Positions 26,605 through 35,127 of a stretch of 64,000 nucleotides of DNA are shown piece by piece; the first letter of the stretch is position 1, and each line of letters opens with the position of its first letter. Under the pieces are notes generated by a model. It was not told the DNA's origin. It saw nothing but the letters and a program-made list of their open reading frames with translations, and ran no database searches. Source of the stretch: Acidobacteriota bacterium (GTDB taxonomy: Bacteria > Acidobacteriota > Vicinamibacteria > Vicinamibacterales > JAKQTR01); the NCBI GenBank assembly GCA_029562975.1, contig JAKQTR010000030.1, positions 1 to 64,000 on the forward strand, written 5' to 3'. Both the position numbers and the translations under genes were made by a program.

Positions 26605-27035
26605 GGCAGCACCTCCGCCACAAAGGCCTCGAACTCCGCCCAGACGTGCTGGACCTGCACGGCGTCGACGAGCTGCGGCTCGTCCACTTCGGTCGTCAGG
26701 TGGCGCGTGTCGTGATGCTCCCAGCCCGCGAGCGTGAGGGGCGTGTACCGGAGGAGCGCCAGCACGCGGTCGATGATGCCGTAGCCCTCCGAGACGCCGG
26801 CGTACTGCGACCAGGCGTGCACCACAAAGGTGACGCGACGCCCCTGGCGGCCGAACGTGTCATCCGGGTCTTCAACGAAGCCGCCCAATCGGACGTACGG
26901 CCACGTCGGGTCCTGGGGCACGTGGTCCCAGACGCCCCCCGGAGCTCGCGTGGTCAGCGTGGCGTCGTGCTTGAGCACGCTGTAGACCGCCGCGTGCACC
27001 GCGCTCAACGCCGACTTGCCGGTGGTGACGCTCAT
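26601..27035 (-). CDS. DUF3168 family tail completion protein
   Basis: A 144-residue protein: ALSAVHAAVYSVLKHDATL, GVWDHVPQDPTWPYVRLGGF, FVVHAWSQYAGVSEGYGIIDRV and EVDEPQLVDAVQVQHVWAEFEAFV. These are the hallmark parts of DUF3168, the tail terminator/completion family near HK97 gp10. Its ATG overlaps the stop of the gp10-like remnant (ATGA), and its own end overlaps the next gene. Normal family length, so probably intact. Confidence 0.8.
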   Translation of the reverse strand: MSVTTGKSALSAVHAAVYSVLKHDATLTTRAPGGVWDHVPQDPTWPYVRLGGFVEDPDDTFGRQGRRVTFVVHAWSQYAGVSEGYGIIDRVLALLRYTPLTLAGWEHHDTRHLTTEVDEPQLVDAVQVQHVWAEFEAFVAEVLP

Positions 27036-27428
27036 GCGGTCCTCCCGAACGCGGCCGTGGCGCCGTGCTGCCGGAGGGCCTCGATCACGTCCGGAGCCAT
27101 CGCGCGCATGGCGGCCTCAAAGGCTGACTTCTGCTGGAAGGCCGCGGGACGCAGGAAGGGCCGCAGCGCGACGCCGCGCGCGGTGCCGAACTCCATCAGG
27201 TGGCCGTACGTGGTCGGCTGGATCAGCCGGCCGCCGGCCGCCTGGAGTTGCGTGCACCGTCGGCTTCAGCGTCACCGCCGACTGCCGGTGCACGGCAATT
27301 GCCCCACGCTGGATCCCGATGAAGCCCATGAGGGTCTGCTGACCGGCCCGGCCCGCGATGGTGCGGCGCAAGGCCCCGCCGCCGTAGCCCGGGACTGCCG
27401 CTCTCAGCCTGCACAGGCTCGCTGGCAC
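27032..27428 (-). pseudogene. HK97 gp10-like protein, frameshifted and N-truncated
   Basis: The C-terminal frame encodes LIQPTTYGHLMEFGTARGVA, PFLRPAAFQQKSAFEAAM and EALRQHGATAAFGRTA, typical of the HK97-gp10-like head-tail joining family. The preceding part (GIQRGAIAVHRQSAVTLKPT) is in another frame. The break falls in GGCGGCCGGCGGCCGGCTG, a GC-rich tandem duplication near 27237-27250 that looks like a slippage insertion. The usual N-terminal 50 or so residues are missing upstream of about 27430, marking the left border of the phage remnant. Confidence 0.65.
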
Positions 27429-27620
27429 GGTGCCGATAAGAGTCCGCGTGGCGAAGGCGCAGGCTCACTCGCGACCGAATCCCGACAGCCTGTGGCTCGC
27501 GCCGCGAGCCCCGCAGAGGATCTCGAAGCCACGATCAGGGAGGAGGGCGCTGGCGGCACGCCGGCTTTCTGCGCCTGATGATCGTGCCGCTCGAGCGGTC
27601 GCGCTCATGTGGAGGGCGTC

Positions 27621-28461
27621 ATGTCGCGATGGTGGAACCAGAGGCGGTTCGACGCCGTGGAACTCGCGTTCGTGTCGCTTCTGGCGGCTCTAATGGCCTT
27701 GACCGCAGACCGCCCGCGTCACTCGAGGGTGTCGTTCGCGGCGTATTCCGCTTCCCAGGAGGCCGCGCGCCTGGAGCAGCTCTACGGGCCCTCGAAGCAC
27801 TCCCGCCATGAGGAGGAATGGATCATCAGGGACTACTTCGGCGATCGCCGGGGCGGGGTCTTCGTGGACGTCGGGGCCAACCACTACCAGCATGAAAGCA
27901 ATACGTACTACCTCGAGCGCGCGCTGGGATGGTCGGGTATCGCGGTCGATCCCCCAGGCTGGTTTCGCGGAGGGCTATCGCGCGCACAGGCCGCGCACGC
28001 GCTTTTTCGCGTTCTTCGTCTCCGACTTCTCCGACGAGCGCGTCACGCTGTACCTCGCGGACGGGAACTCCCGTGTCGCGTCCTCGGACAAGGCATTCAC
28101 CGAACGTGGAGGCAGCCGCCTGCTGGAGCCGTCGCTGGCCACGCGAGCCGTCACGGTGGCGACGATTCGGCTGACGGACCTGCTGGACCGGGCCGGCGTG
28201 TCGCACATCGATCTCCTGTCGGTGGACGTCGAGTTGGCCGAGCCCCGGGTTCTTGCCGGATTCGACATTGATCGCTTCGCGCCGGAGCTGGTCTGCATTG
28301 AGGCGCATCCCGAGGTACGGCAGGCGATCCTCGACTACTTCGCCGCGCACCGCTACGTGGTCGTGGGCCGGTACCTGCGGGCCGACTTGCAGAACCTCTA
28401 CTTCCAGCCGGCGTCTTCGCCGGGCCCTCCTCCAATGCCACCGCGTGCCGGCGGCCGGTGA
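27621..28461 (+). pseudogene. FkbM family methyltransferase, +1 frameshift in a C run
   Basis: The first frame (ATG 27621, GGAGGG four bases upstream) has an N-terminal hydrophobic anchor and the SAM-binding GGVFVDVGANHYQHESNTYY then ALGWSGIAVDP. After a run of five C at 27951-27955 the protein continues in the next frame: QAGFAEGYRAHRPRTRFFAF, TLYLADGNSRVASSD, ATIRLTDLLDRAGVSHIDLLSVDVELAEPRVL, FAPELVCIEAHP. With four C the reading frame would be perfect. FkbM enzymes O-methylate sugars or antibiotics. The gene is broken, phase-variable at the C tract, or mis-sequenced. Confidence 0.82.
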
Positions 28462-28879
28462 CCGGCTGGCGGCCGGCGACCGCGGCCGGCGACGATGGCG
28501 GGCCACTGGCCGAGGCTGGCCACGACCCGGGCCCCCGCGGCGATCGCTCCCTGAATGCGGATCCGGGACTGCGCCACAGGCGCGGCAGAGGCCGCCGATC
28601 AGCGCCTGCTGCGCTCGGCGGACGAAGCGCCCGAGCCGGCCGGGACGCGGCTCGGGCACTTGGCCGGCGGCCCCGGAGCGGCGCGCCGAGCGCCGGGCGG
28701 CCGCCTCAGCGGGTTCCCGCGGCCGGCCGGCCGCGTCGTTTTGCTGCACCGCGCGGCCGGATTGCTGTAGGATGCCCCTCACTGCCCGGGATCGGAGCAG
28801 GACGGCTGCCATGCGCGATCTTCCGTCATCCCTGTCGCCCGTCCACGCCGCGCACGGCTCTCACGACGAGGAGAGGATC
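28462..28879. other. GC-rich gap without recognisable gene
   Basis: About 420 bases upstream of the C69 peptidase gene. Frames here are long only because of high GC, with Arg/Ala/Gly/Pro-rich products. GGCCGGCGACC-like inverted repeats occur near 28462-28500. A TAGGAT near 28768 could be a -10 for the downstream operon. Confidence 0.4.
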
Positions 28880-30637
28880 ATGAGGACCCCACGGAGGCGC
28901 TGGAAGTTCGCGGCCGTCGCTGCCATGGCCGCTCTGTTCTCGGCCCAGCCTTCCTCCCGCCCGCGTTCGAGCGCGCCATGCCCGGCCGGGTCGTGCGAGA
29001 CCGATCACTGCACCGTCGTCATGGTCGGCAAGAAGGCCTCGGCGGACGGCTCGGTCATCTCGACGCACACCTCCGATTGCGGCGTCTGCGACTGGACCTG
29101 GCGGTACGTGCCGCCCGCGGATCACCAGCCGGGCGAGATGCGCAGGATCTACTACTTCGACCAGTTCGCCACCGACCCGCCGAAGAAAGGCCTGCGCTAC
29201 GACGCGCTCGAGCCGAAGTACGCCGGCCTCGAGATCCCCCAGGTCGCCCACACCTACGGCTACCTCCACGGCATGTTCGGCTACATGAACGACAACCAGG
29301 TGGCGCTCGGCGAATCCACCATCGGCTGCCGCGAGCAGATGGAGAACAGCACCACGGCGCCGAAGATGGACATCACGACCCTGACGATGATCGCCATGGA
29401 GCGGGCGAAGACGGCCCGGGAGGCGATCCAGATCATGGGGGACCTGGCGGTCAAGTACGGCTACGGCCACACCGACTCCGGCGAGATGCTCTCCGTCTCG
29501 GACCCCAACGAGATCTGGGTCTTCGAGATCATGCCGGTCGGCCCCCTCTGGGCGCCCGAGACCGGCGAGCCCGGCGCGGTGTGGGCCGCGCAGCGCGTCC
29601 CCGACGACCACGTGAGCGTCTGCCCGAACGAGTCCCGGATCGGGGAGATCGACCTGAACGACAAGGACTACTTCCTCGCGTCGCCCAACGTCGTGTCGTT
29701 CGCCGTGAAGCAGAAGCTCTACGATCCCGCCAGCGGCAAGCCCTTCAACTGGAAGCGCGCCTACTCCCCCGTCACCGCCAGCGCCGCCAGCTCCAACGGC
29801 AGCCGGGTCCGCCTGTGGCGCTTTTTCGATCTCGTGGCCCCGGCCCGGAAGTTCAGCGCCTCGACGCCGAACATGGACCTGCCCTTCTCCATCGCGCCGG
29901 AGAAAAAGCTCTCGATGGCCGACGTGATGACGATCCTCCGCGACAAGAACGAGGGAACGCCGTACTACCCGGCGCGCGGTCTGCAGGGGGGCCCGTTCGA
30001 GAACCCGAACATGCTGCCCTACGGGTTCACGCTCGACGGCAGGAAGTACGACACGAGCCGCGTCATCGGCGTCAACCGCGCGGAGTACGTGGCGGTCACC
30101 CAGGCCAGGGACTGGCTCCCCAACCCCATCGGGGGCATCGTCTGGATCGGCCTCGGCTCACAGGACACGCACTGCCTCATGCCGTTCTACGCGGGCGTGA
30201 CGAGCATCCCCGCCTCGTTCGAGATTGGCGACCACTGGGAGTTCGACCGCCGGTCCGCCCGCTGGGCGTTCGACTACGTCGACTTCCACACGCAGGTCGT
30301 CTACTCCGCCGCCATCAAGGACGTTCGCAAGGCGCAGGAGACATGGGAAAAGGGCGCCATGGACCGCACGCCCGAGATCGACGCGCAGGCGCTGCGGCTT
30401 CACGAGAAGTCGCCCGAGCAAGCCAGGCGGTTCCTCACCGACTACTGCCTGAACAACGCGAACCTCGTCGTCAACGCCTGGTGGAACCTGGGCGACGAGC
30501 TGATGGTGAAGTACATGCACCTCTGGCAGTACGACATCCAGCGGCGCTCGCGCAAGCCGCTCGAGTACCCCGAGTGGTGGCTGCGCGAGCTGGTCCGCTA
30601 CAACCAGCTCCAGCCCCAGGCGGACGTCAAGAAGTAG
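28880..30637 (+). CDS. Exported C69 family peptidase (dipeptidase-like)
   Basis: A 585-residue N-terminal-nucleophile hydrolase of peptidase family C69 (PepD-like dipeptidases). The predicted nucleophile is Cys44 in DHCTVVMVGKKASADGSVI, exposed after removal of the N-terminus; an upstream hydrophobic stretch (FAAVAAMAALFSAQ) suggests export. Other family blocks: GYMNDNQVALGESTIGCREQ, ERAKTAREAIQIMGDLAVKYGYG, SVSDPNEIWVFEIMPVGPLW, QRVPDDHVSVCPNESRIGEI, RLWRFFDLVAPA. It cleaves dipeptides or short amides after processing. ATG 28880 follows GAGGAGAGG. It heads a five-gene operon with a DUF6305-like protein, a carrier and an aspartoacylase-like enzyme. Confidence 0.9.
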   Translation: MRTPRRRWKFAAVAAMAALFSAQPSSRPRSSAPCPAGSCETDHCTVVMVGKKASADGSVISTHTSDCGVCDWTWRYVPPADHQPGEMRRIYYFDQFATDPPKKGLRYDALEPKYAGLEIPQVAHTYGYLHGMFGYMNDNQVALGESTIGCREQMENSTTAPKMDITTLTMIAMERAKTAREAIQIMGDLAVKYGYGHTDSGEMLSVSDPNEIWVFEIMPVGPLWAPETGEPGAVWAAQRVPDDHVSVCPNESRIGEIDLNDKDYFLASPNVVSFAVKQKLYDPASGKPFNWKRAYSPVTASAASSNGSRVRLWRFFDLVAPARKFSASTPNMDLPFSIAPEKKLSMADVMTILRDKNEGTPYYPARGLQGGPFENPNMLPYGFTLDGRKYDTSRVIGVNRAEYVAVTQARDWLPNPIGGIVWIGLGSQDTHCLMPFYAGVTSIPASFEIGDHWEFDRRSARWAFDYVDFHTQVVYSAAIKDVRKAQETWEKGAMDRTPEIDAQALRLHEKSPEQARRFLTDYCLNNANLVVNAWWNLGDELMVKYMHLWQYDIQRRSRKPLEYPEWWLRELVRYNQLQPQADVKK

Positions 30638-30683
30638 CAGGGCGGCCGGCGAGGCTGCCGCGCAGACACACAGGAGGCCCGGT

Positions 30684-31349
30684 ATGAGAGGGACTTGGCG
30701 AGTCGCGGCTCTGCTGCCGCTGTTCCTCGTGGCGCTGGCCACGGTTCCGTTCCACGCGTCCGGGCAGGAAGCCGCGCCCAAGGCCGCCCTTCCGGTGCTC
30801 ACGACCTCCGCCGGCCAGAGCGCGGACGTGAACACGGTCAACGCCATCATGGAGCAGGCCGGCATCAAGTACGACTACTGCGACGTCCCCACGGCGGCGA
30901 TGCTGAAGAGCGGCGTCGGCCTCGGCGGGGCCAAGGCGAAGCCGGGGTTCCACATCGAGAGCACGACGGACCTCGCGAAGTTCAAGGCCGGGACTCCCTA
31001 CCGCACGGTGGTCTTCGCGCTCGGCGCGAGCCTCAAGGGGATGGGCGCCTCCGGCCTCACGGTGGAGACCGAGGTCAGGCGCGTCACGGATCTCATCCAG
31101 TACTGCAAGCAGCACAAGATCTTCATCGTGGCCGTGCACGCGGGCGGGCAGTCCAAGCGGGGTGCGCCCGGCAGCGACAACGAGAAGATGATCGACGCGG
31201 TCGCGCCCTTCGCCGACTACATCCTCGTGGCCAAGGACGGCAACAAGGACGGCCGCTTCACGAAGATCGGCCAGGACAAGGGGATCCCGGTGTCGCAGGT
31301 CGACTATGCCCTGGGGATGGTCGGCCTGATCACGAGGCTCTTCGAGTAG
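30684..31349 (+). CDS. Exported DUF6305-like protein
   Basis: A 221-residue protein with a signal peptide (AALLPLFLVALATVPFHASG) and a soluble domain: PVLTTSAGQSADVNTVNAIM, ADLAKFK region, YRTVVFALGASLKGMGASGL, KIFIVAVHAGGQSKRGAPGSDNEKMIDAVAPFADYILVAKDGN. The GQSADVN and HAGGxSxRGxxSD motifs are those I associate with DUF6305, a family found beside DctM-like carriers. The Rossmann-like pattern and the position before a membrane carrier suggest a periplasmic partner or substrate-binding protein; this is inference. It starts 46 bases after the peptidase. Confidence 0.72.
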   Translation: MRGTWRVAALLPLFLVALATVPFHASGQEAAPKAALPVLTTSAGQSADVNTVNAIMEQAGIKYDYCDVPTAAMLKSGVGLGGAKAKPGFHIESTTDLAKFKAGTPYRTVVFALGASLKGMGASGLTVETEVRRVTDLIQYCKQHKIFIVAVHAGGQSKRGAPGSDNEKMIDAVAPFADYILVAKDGNKDGRFTKIGQDKGIPVSQVDYALGMVGLITRLFE

Positions 31350-31459
31350 CCCGCCCGGGTCGCGGGCGCGCGCGGCTGGCGCGGCCCCCGCGGGCCGCGG
31401 ACGCCGACGGGCGCGCGGCCGCGGCCTCGGCGTGATCGCGTGGATGGGCGGTCGCACAC

Positions 31460-32785
31460 ATGGCGAATCCACTGTACGCGCACATCGCCGCCGTCCTGAG
31501 CGTCATGGCGGCGGCCTACGCCGCGGCCCGATGGCGGAAGCTCGGGGTGGAGCTGTGCATGCTCGCCGCCGCGGTGGCCGGCGGGCTGGCCGGAGCCGTC
31601 GTACAGACGCCGCCGATCGGCGAGCTGGCGAGGCACCTGGTCGAGGGGACCTTCACCTACCTCGACGTGATGCTCGTCTTCGTCACGGCCACCATCTTCA
31701 TCACCATCGTCACCGAGTCGGGCGGGGTCGACTTCATCGTGCGCGCCATCGTCCGCGCGTTCCACCGCCAGCACCTGGTGGCCCTCCTGCTGCTGATGAT
31801 CCTCATCCTGATACCGGGGGCGCTGACCGGCGCCGGCAGCGTCTCCGTGCTGACGGTGGGGGCGCCGAGCGCCCTGGCGATGGGGCACCTCGGCTTGTCG
31901 AAGAGGCGGACCGCGGCGATTCTCTTCATCGTGGCCGGGCTGAGCGCGGCCGCGCCCCCCGTGAACATCTGGGCGATGGTGATCTGCGCCGGAACGGCGA
32001 TTCCGTACGTGGGCTTCACCTACGCGCTCGGCATCCCGGTGCTGCTCCTGGGCACGTTCACCATCCTGACGCTCGGGTGGAGACGCGATCACCGGGTGTC
32101 GCGGGACGAGGCGCTCCGGGCGATGCCCCAGCCGCCGCCCGGCATGAACTGGTGGCGGGTGCTGCTGCCGTTCGGGGCGTTCTTCGGCACCGTTGCGGCC
32201 TCCCGCCTCTGGCCGTTCGCGACGCCGGTCATGGGCCTGCCCCTCCAGTTCACCCTCGCGGCGATCGTGGCGCTCCTCTGCAGCCCCAGGCGGATCAACG
32301 CCCTGGCGCTGTCCAGGGACACCGTCCGCAGGCTCGTCCCGCTCCTGGCCACGATGGCCATCGTCGGGTCGCTGCAGCAGATCATGACCGTGACCGGCGT
32401 GCGCGGCGCGATCTCCTACGCCGTCATCGCCATGCCGCTGGCGCTCCTGTACGTGCTGCTCGTCGTGCTCCTTCCGATCTCCGAGGGGCTCCTGACGTAC
32501 GGCGCCGCGGCCATCATCGGCATCCCGCTCGTGTGGTACCTGGACTCCATCGGCCTGCACGCGACAATCGTCATCGCGGGATTGAGCCTGCTGTGGCCGC
32601 TGGGCGACGGCCTGCCGCCGACGGCGCTCATCGGCAGGCTGACGGTGATGGTGTCAGGCTACGAGGGCTCCTACTGGTCGTTCCTGAAGGAAACCTGGCT
32701 GCCGTGGCTGGCCATCACGGCTGCCGGAATCGGCATGATCGTGTACAGCGCGAAGCTGAGCGCGCTGGTCGCGTGGGGACTCTGA
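31460..32785 (+). CDS. DctM-superfamily (ion transporter type) membrane carrier
   Basis: A 441-residue polytopic protein with 10-12 predicted TM segments. It shows the pseudo-twofold design of the DctM/CitMHS ion-transporter superfamily: first half VEGTFTYLDVMLVFVTATIF and LIPGALTGAGSVSVLTVGAPSA, then GLSAAAPPVNIWAMVIC, and second half LLPISEGLLTYGAAAIIGIP and LLWPLGDGLPPTALIGRLTVM. The two PPxN/GDGLPPT re-entrant motifs are typical. No DctQ- or DctP-like genes are adjacent, so it is probably a stand-alone sodium- or proton-coupled carrier working with the exported DUF6305-like protein. Confidence 0.78.
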   Translation: MANPLYAHIAAVLSVMAAAYAAARWRKLGVELCMLAAAVAGGLAGAVVQTPPIGELARHLVEGTFTYLDVMLVFVTATIFITIVTESGGVDFIVRAIVRAFHRQHLVALLLLMILILIPGALTGAGSVSVLTVGAPSALAMGHLGLSKRRTAAILFIVAGLSAAAPPVNIWAMVICAGTAIPYVGFTYALGIPVLLLGTFTILTLGWRRDHRVSRDEALRAMPQPPPGMNWWRVLLPFGAFFGTVAASRLWPFATPVMGLPLQFTLAAIVALLCSPRRINALALSRDTVRRLVPLLATMAIVGSLQQIMTVTGVRGAISYAVIAMPLALLYVLLVVLLPISEGLLTYGAAAIIGIPLVWYLDSIGLHATIVIAGLSLLWPLGDGLPPTALIGRLTVMVSGYEGSYWSFLKETWLPWLAITAAGIGMIVYSAKLSALVAWGL

Positions 32786-32810
32786 GCCACCAGCGGTCGG
32801 GAGCCGGGAC

Positions 32811-32966
32811 ATGCCGCTCGTCATGATCGTCTACTACGTCATTTGCCTGTTCATCGCGGGCATGCTCGTCTGGAACTTCGCCCGAGAGAAGGACGACCGG
32901 CAGATGATGCTGCTGTACCTGGTCGTGCTGGTGCCGCTGGTGCTGAGGCTCCTGAGGATCAACTGA
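32811..32966 (+). CDS. 51-residue membrane peptide
   Basis: A short ORF: MPLVMIVYYVICLFIAGMLVW, a charged NFAREKDDRQ loop, then MMLLYLVVLVPLVLRLLRIN. It has two hydrophobic segments joined by a charged turn, a hairpin in the inner membrane. ATG 32811 lies 25 bases after the carrier stop, with GGGAGCCGGGAC upstream. The tight position between a DctM-like carrier and an exported enzyme suggests an accessory subunit, similar in idea to the small subunit of TRAP or Trk-type carriers, but no family is recognised. Confidence 0.7.
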   Translation: MPLVMIVYYVICLFIAGMLVWNFAREKDDRQMMLLYLVVLVPLVLRLLRIN

Positions 32967-33044
32967 GGGCGGCAGGCGGAGGGCAGGACCAGGCGGCGTC
33001 GAGGCGAGGCGCGGCAGAGCCGGTGCCGGGGAGGAGACGAGGCC

Positions 33045-34208
33045 ATGTCCCGCAGTGGACCGGTCAAGGGGCTTCTGGTCGCGGTGGTTGCGAGTGTGGC
33101 TGCCGTGGCCGGCGCGCAGTTCCATCAGCATCGGCACCAGCGCCTGCCCATCGTGGCGGGGCCGGCCGTGGCCCGGGTGGCCAGCCTGAGCGAGTACGGC
33201 GAGGGGCTGGCGCGCACGATGGCCGACACGAAGGTGTTCTTCCTGCAGGGCGCGGAGCCGGGCGGCAGCGCGCTGATCATGGCCGGCACGCATGCCAACG
33301 AAATCGACGCGCTCCTCTCCGCCCTCATCTTCGTGGAGAACGCCGTCGTCGAGAAGGGCACACTGATCGTCATTCCCCAGCTCAACCACAGCGCGAGCGT
33401 CTACACCAGGCCGGGTGACGGCTGTCCCCTGTTCTACGGAATCGAGACGCCCTGGGGAACGAAGGTGTTCCGCTTCGGCGATCGGGGCGCCTCGCCGCTC
33501 GATCAGTGGCCCGACCCCGACGTGTACGTCCACTACCCGGACGCTCAGCTGCTGTCGTTCCTGGACGCGCGCAACACGAACCGATCGTGGCCCGGGCGCC
33601 CGGACGGCCTGCTGACCGAGCGGGTGACGGCGGCGGTGATGCGGCTGCTCGCCGAGGAGCGCGTGGACATCGCCCTGGACCTTCACGGCGCCGAGACGAT
33701 GTTCCCGGTCACCAACTGCATCGTGGCGCCGGAGCGCTCGATGAGGATCGCCACGATGGCGTCGATGACCGTGACCGCCATGGAAGGCTTCGAGAACCAC
33801 GTGGAACCGTCGCCCAAGGGATTCCGAGGCCTGTCGCACCGGGAGATCGGGGACCACTCGGATACGGCGCCCTTCCTCCTGGAAGCGCCCTTTCCGTTCC
33901 TGGACCAGCCCACCGGCCCGAAGACCCGCGACCTGCTGATGACCGGGAGGGACCCGTTTCTGCTGAGCCTGGCCGGGCAGCAGAAGCTGTTCGTGCCCTA
34001 CGACGAGTCGGGCTGGCCCATCGAGAAACGGGTGGGACAGCACTGCTCGGTCGCGCTGGAGATCATCAACCAGTTCTCCAGGAAGCGCGCCGACCGTGCC
34101 ATACGGATCAGCGAGGTCCCGCGCTACGCGGACCTTGTCCGCAACGGCGTGGGGTTCTACTTCCACGACCCGAGCAAGGCCGATCCCGCGCGCGTCCACC
34201 TCGATTGA
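33045..34208 (+). CDS. Exported AstE/aspartoacylase-like zinc deacylase
   Basis: A 387-residue member of the M14-like succinylglutamate desuccinylase/aspartoacylase family. The zinc ligands are visible: His and Glu in MAGTHANEIDALLSALIF (about residues 84-87) and His in IALDLHGAETMFP (about 212). LDARNTNRSWPGRPDG supplies the substrate-binding Arg/Asn motif. The N-terminus (GLLVAVVASVAAVAGAQ) is a signal peptide or anchor, which is unusual since classic members are cytosolic. It probably removes an acyl group from, or hydrolyses, an N-acyl amino acid or peptide in the periplasm. Last gene of the five-gene operon. Confidence 0.85.
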   Translation: MSRSGPVKGLLVAVVASVAAVAGAQFHQHRHQRLPIVAGPAVARVASLSEYGEGLARTMADTKVFFLQGAEPGGSALIMAGTHANEIDALLSALIFVENAVVEKGTLIVIPQLNHSASVYTRPGDGCPLFYGIETPWGTKVFRFGDRGASPLDQWPDPDVYVHYPDAQLLSFLDARNTNRSWPGRPDGLLTERVTAAVMRLLAEERVDIALDLHGAETMFPVTNCIVAPERSMRIATMASMTVTAMEGFENHVEPSPKGFRGLSHREIGDHSDTAPFLLEAPFPFLDQPTGPKTRDLLMTGRDPFLLSLAGQQKLFVPYDESGWPIEKRVGQHCSVALEIINQFSRKRADRAIRISEVPRYADLVRNGVGFYFHDPSKADPARVHLD

Positions 34209-34404
34209 GGGGTGCGGACGGGCAGGCTCCTGATGGGCGGCAGGCTCAAGCTGCCGAGCAGCCCGGACGGGACGGCCAACCCCCGGTCACCGCGTCAGCG
34301 GCTGGCGCCTCGGCCGACAGCTCCCGGACGGCGGCCGCGGCGCCCGTTCGGACGCCGTGCACGGCGTCGGCGAGCAGCCCGGCGGCCTGCGCGCGTGCGG
34401 TAGA

Positions 34405-34863
34405 ATGCCGGTGACGCCCATGGATGCCGTGACTGTCGCAATCGTCAGGTTGAGGCCCGGCGTGCCCCTGCCGGAGTACCAGTCGGACGGGGCCGCCGGC
34501 ATGGACCTCTCGGCGGCCCTCGACGAGCCCATCGAGCTCCGGCCGGGCGAGCGGCGCCTCGTGCCGTGCGGGTTCGCGATCGCGGTGCCGCGCGGGTACG
34601 AGGCGCAGGTCAGGCCGCGATCGGGACTGGCCGCGAACTACGGCCTCACGCTCCTCAACAGCCCGGGCACGATCGACAGCGACTACCGCGGCGAGGTGAA
34701 AGCCGTCCTCGTGAATCACTCCAATGCCGCGTTCGTGGTCACTCCGGGCATGAGAATCGCTCAACTGGTGGTGGCGCCGGTGTCGCGGGCCGCGTGGAGC
34801 GAAGCCGGCGCGCTGCCCGAAACGGAGCGCGGGGGCGGCGGATTCGGGCACACCGGCCACTGA
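34405..34863 (+). CDS. dut: dUTP diphosphatase
   Basis: A 152-residue trimeric-type dUTPase hydrolysing dUTP to dUMP and PPi. All five motifs are present: AAGMDLSA (1), PRSGLAANYG (2), GTIDSDYRGEV (3, with catalytic Asp), RIAQLVVAP (4) and RGGGGFGHTG (5, P-loop-like tail). The start is uncertain: ATG 34405 gives an extra five residues, but TAGAAT at 34401-34406 looks like a -10 hexamer overlapping it, so ATG 34420 (MDAVTVAIVRLRPG) may be the true start with a seven-base leader. Single gene downstream of the five-gene operon. Confidence 0.93.
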   Translation: MPVTPMDAVTVAIVRLRPGVPLPEYQSDGAAGMDLSAALDEPIELRPGERRLVPCGFAIAVPRGYEAQVRPRSGLAANYGLTLLNSPGTIDSDYRGEVKAVLVNHSNAAFVVTPGMRIAQLVVAPVSRAAWSEAGALPETERGGGGFGHTGH

Positions 34864-35127
34864 GCCTGACGCGTCGGGACCGTCCCGGAGCTCCGGTCCC
34901 GGAGTGCGCCCGGCGAGGGCTCCCGAGCCGCAGCCCCGGCTGTCTCAGAACGGCCGCACGCGCCAGCGGCGACGAACCGGGCAGACCGCGAGCGATGGAA
35001 CGTCTGCGGCAGCAGAACCCTTGGCGTTATGGCCGCGCTTTGTCCAGGGCCTTCTCAAGCTTCTTCGCGTCTTGACAGAGCAGACGCCGGGAGAGAGACT
35101 GGCGGGGGCCCTCAGAGAGGATCAGCC

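Noticed and set aside
24560-27428. Gene transfer agent cluster
   Set aside because: Gene order partly fits (gp10, DUF3168, tail protein, chaperone), but head, portal, protease and tape-measure genes are missing and the gp10 gene is broken.
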